NCBI RefSeq assembly: GCF_001543205.1
Contig: NZ_CP014162.1
Coordinates: forward strand, 496,001-560,000
Source of the DNA: Aerococcus urinaeequi
GTDB taxonomy: Bacteria > Bacillota > Bacilli > Lactobacillales > Aerococcaceae
DNA: 64,000 bases
Direction: 5' to 3'
The position numbers were made by a program, and so were the translations under genes. Under the pieces are notes generated by a model. It was not told the origin of the DNA and did no database searches. It saw only the letters and a list, made by a program, of their open reading frames with translations. Positions 63,401-64,000 of this stretch are shown in pieces; the stretch's first letter is position 1, and each line of letters opens with the position of its first letter.

Positions 63401-64000
63401 TTAACGACTAGCTACAGTTTCGGTGATTGTTTGAATTGCGGCTTCACTTCTTTGAATCAAGTCTTTTCCTTTGGCGCCTAATGCTGCTTGTAGGTTTTCG
63501 TCTTTTAATAATAAGACGTTTTCTTCAACATTTTCGTTGGCTGCTTGGATAGCCGTTTTCAGCATAGTTGTACCAACGGTGACATCGGCCATCACAGACT
63601 TGCGTCCTAGGCTAGCGACTTGGGTCATAATTTCTAAGGCTTGTGTTGCATGGTCCATGATTTCCAATGGCACTTCTGTGGCAATTTTTAAGCCTGCTTG
63701 AATTGCCTGTACACGGTCAGCTTTTTCTTGGTCAGTGGCTTTTGGTAATTTGAATGCACCGAATAGTTGGTTTGATGCGTCTTCATCCCCTTGCACCAAA
63801 GCGAACAGTGCTTCTTGGTGGCTAGTCATTTGATTGACTAGACCCGTCAGCAAATCAAGGTCAGCCCCTTTTTGCTTTTCAATAGTAATATTTAGGACCA
63901 TGTTACCTAAGGCTGCGCCCATTGTGCCGGCGTATGCTGCTGCTGACCCACCCCCTGGTGCTGATTGGCTTGAGGCTAATGCTTCGATATAAGTGTACAT
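63401..64000 (-). CDS. Cyclodeaminase/cyclohydrolase family protein (FTCD_C), possibly partial
   Basis: The 199 residues visible form one FTCD_C helical domain with the folate-site loop SAPGGGSAAAYAGTMGAALGNM near the N-terminus. Family members deaminate 5-formimino-THF or hydrolyse methenyl-THF. An ATG coincides exactly with the window edge (63998-64000) and gives an N-terminus of normal length, but the real start could lie outside. It is followed by a terminator and then by the AbgT-type gene in the same direction. Confidence 0.85.
   Translation of the reverse strand: MYTYIEALASSQSAPGGGSAAAYAGTMGAALGNMVLNITIEKQKGADLDLLTGLVNQMTSHQEALFALVQGDEDASNQLFGAFKLPKATDQEKADRVQAIQAGLKIATEVPLEIMDHATQALEIMTQVASLGRKSVMADVTVGTTMLKTAIQAANENVEENVLLLKDENLQAALGAKGKDLIQRSEAAIQTITETVASR

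Overview
The window is typical low-GC Gram-positive DNA: strong AGGAGG ribosome-binding sites, many extended -10 promoters (TGnTATAAT), and Rho-independent terminators after most transcription units. Veg, PurR, RNase M5, AdcABC, two DegV proteins, CpsBCD-type capsule genes and LytR-CpsA-Psr (LCP) proteins point to the order Lactobacillales. An Aerococcus-like organism is my best guess, but this is inference. No phage, insertion sequence or CRISPR array was seen.

Layout. 1-2.9 kb: 5' end of a YitT-type membrane gene, an orphan amino-acid ABC ATPase, a GNAT acetyltransferase and the tRNA hydroxylase trhO. 3.1-6.1 kb: a TrpXYZ-type ABC transporter operon on the minus strand, preceded by a 325-nt leader that appears to encode an aromatic leader peptide and competing hairpins. 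6.3-12.1 kb: a PLP decarboxylase (lysA-like), a VanY-type carboxypeptidase, proBA and an L-asparaginase. 12.1-14.2 kb: a gene remnant, a luciferase-like oxidoreductase and a PPC-domain protein. 14.3-18.7 kb: capsule/exopolysaccharide block 1 (CpsB phosphatase, a membrane dehydratase, CpsC, CpsD). 18.9-23.4 kb: a Nudix hydrolase, two DegV proteins, a decayed GPH-type sugar transporter and BrnQ. 23.7-33.4 kb: an FAD protein, a membrane-anchored nuclease, guaC, ribokinase, two LCP proteins, map and a GntR regulator. 33.5-35.6 kb: a flavodoxin, an M29 aminopeptidase and a small membrane coiled-coil protein.

35.7-48.3 kb is polysaccharide block 2: GtrA and GtrB homologues, a nucleotide-sugar dehydrogenase, a flippase, tRNA-Arg(CCU), a GT2, a Wzz-like protein, a Wzy-like polymerase, a GT4, ugd, a divergent GT4 and an acyltransferase. 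48.5-58 kb resembles the Bacillus metS-tatD-rnmV-ksgA-veg-ispE-purR neighbourhood, with adcABC (zinc uptake) between ispE and purR. 58.2-64 kb: an NlpC/P60 protein, tyrS with a T-box leader, an NAD(P)H oxidoreductase, an AbgT-type transporter and a cyclodeaminase-family gene cut by the window edge.

How they work together. The two polysaccharide blocks and the LCP ligases plausibly make, polymerise, export and attach one wall polysaccharide. PurR (49 kb) has a PurBox-like site in its own upstream region, and three similar sites lie upstream of guaC. The adcA promoter holds a Zur-like palindrome between -35 and -10. The strongest candidate for something undescribed is the leader of the aromatic-type ABC transporter (5812-6146). 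It has a ribosome-binding site, an 18-codon ORF ending in a Phe/Tyr-rich stretch, mutually exclusive hairpins beginning at the ORF stop codon, an antiterminator and a terminator. This is the architecture of ribosome-mediated attenuation rather than a T-box.
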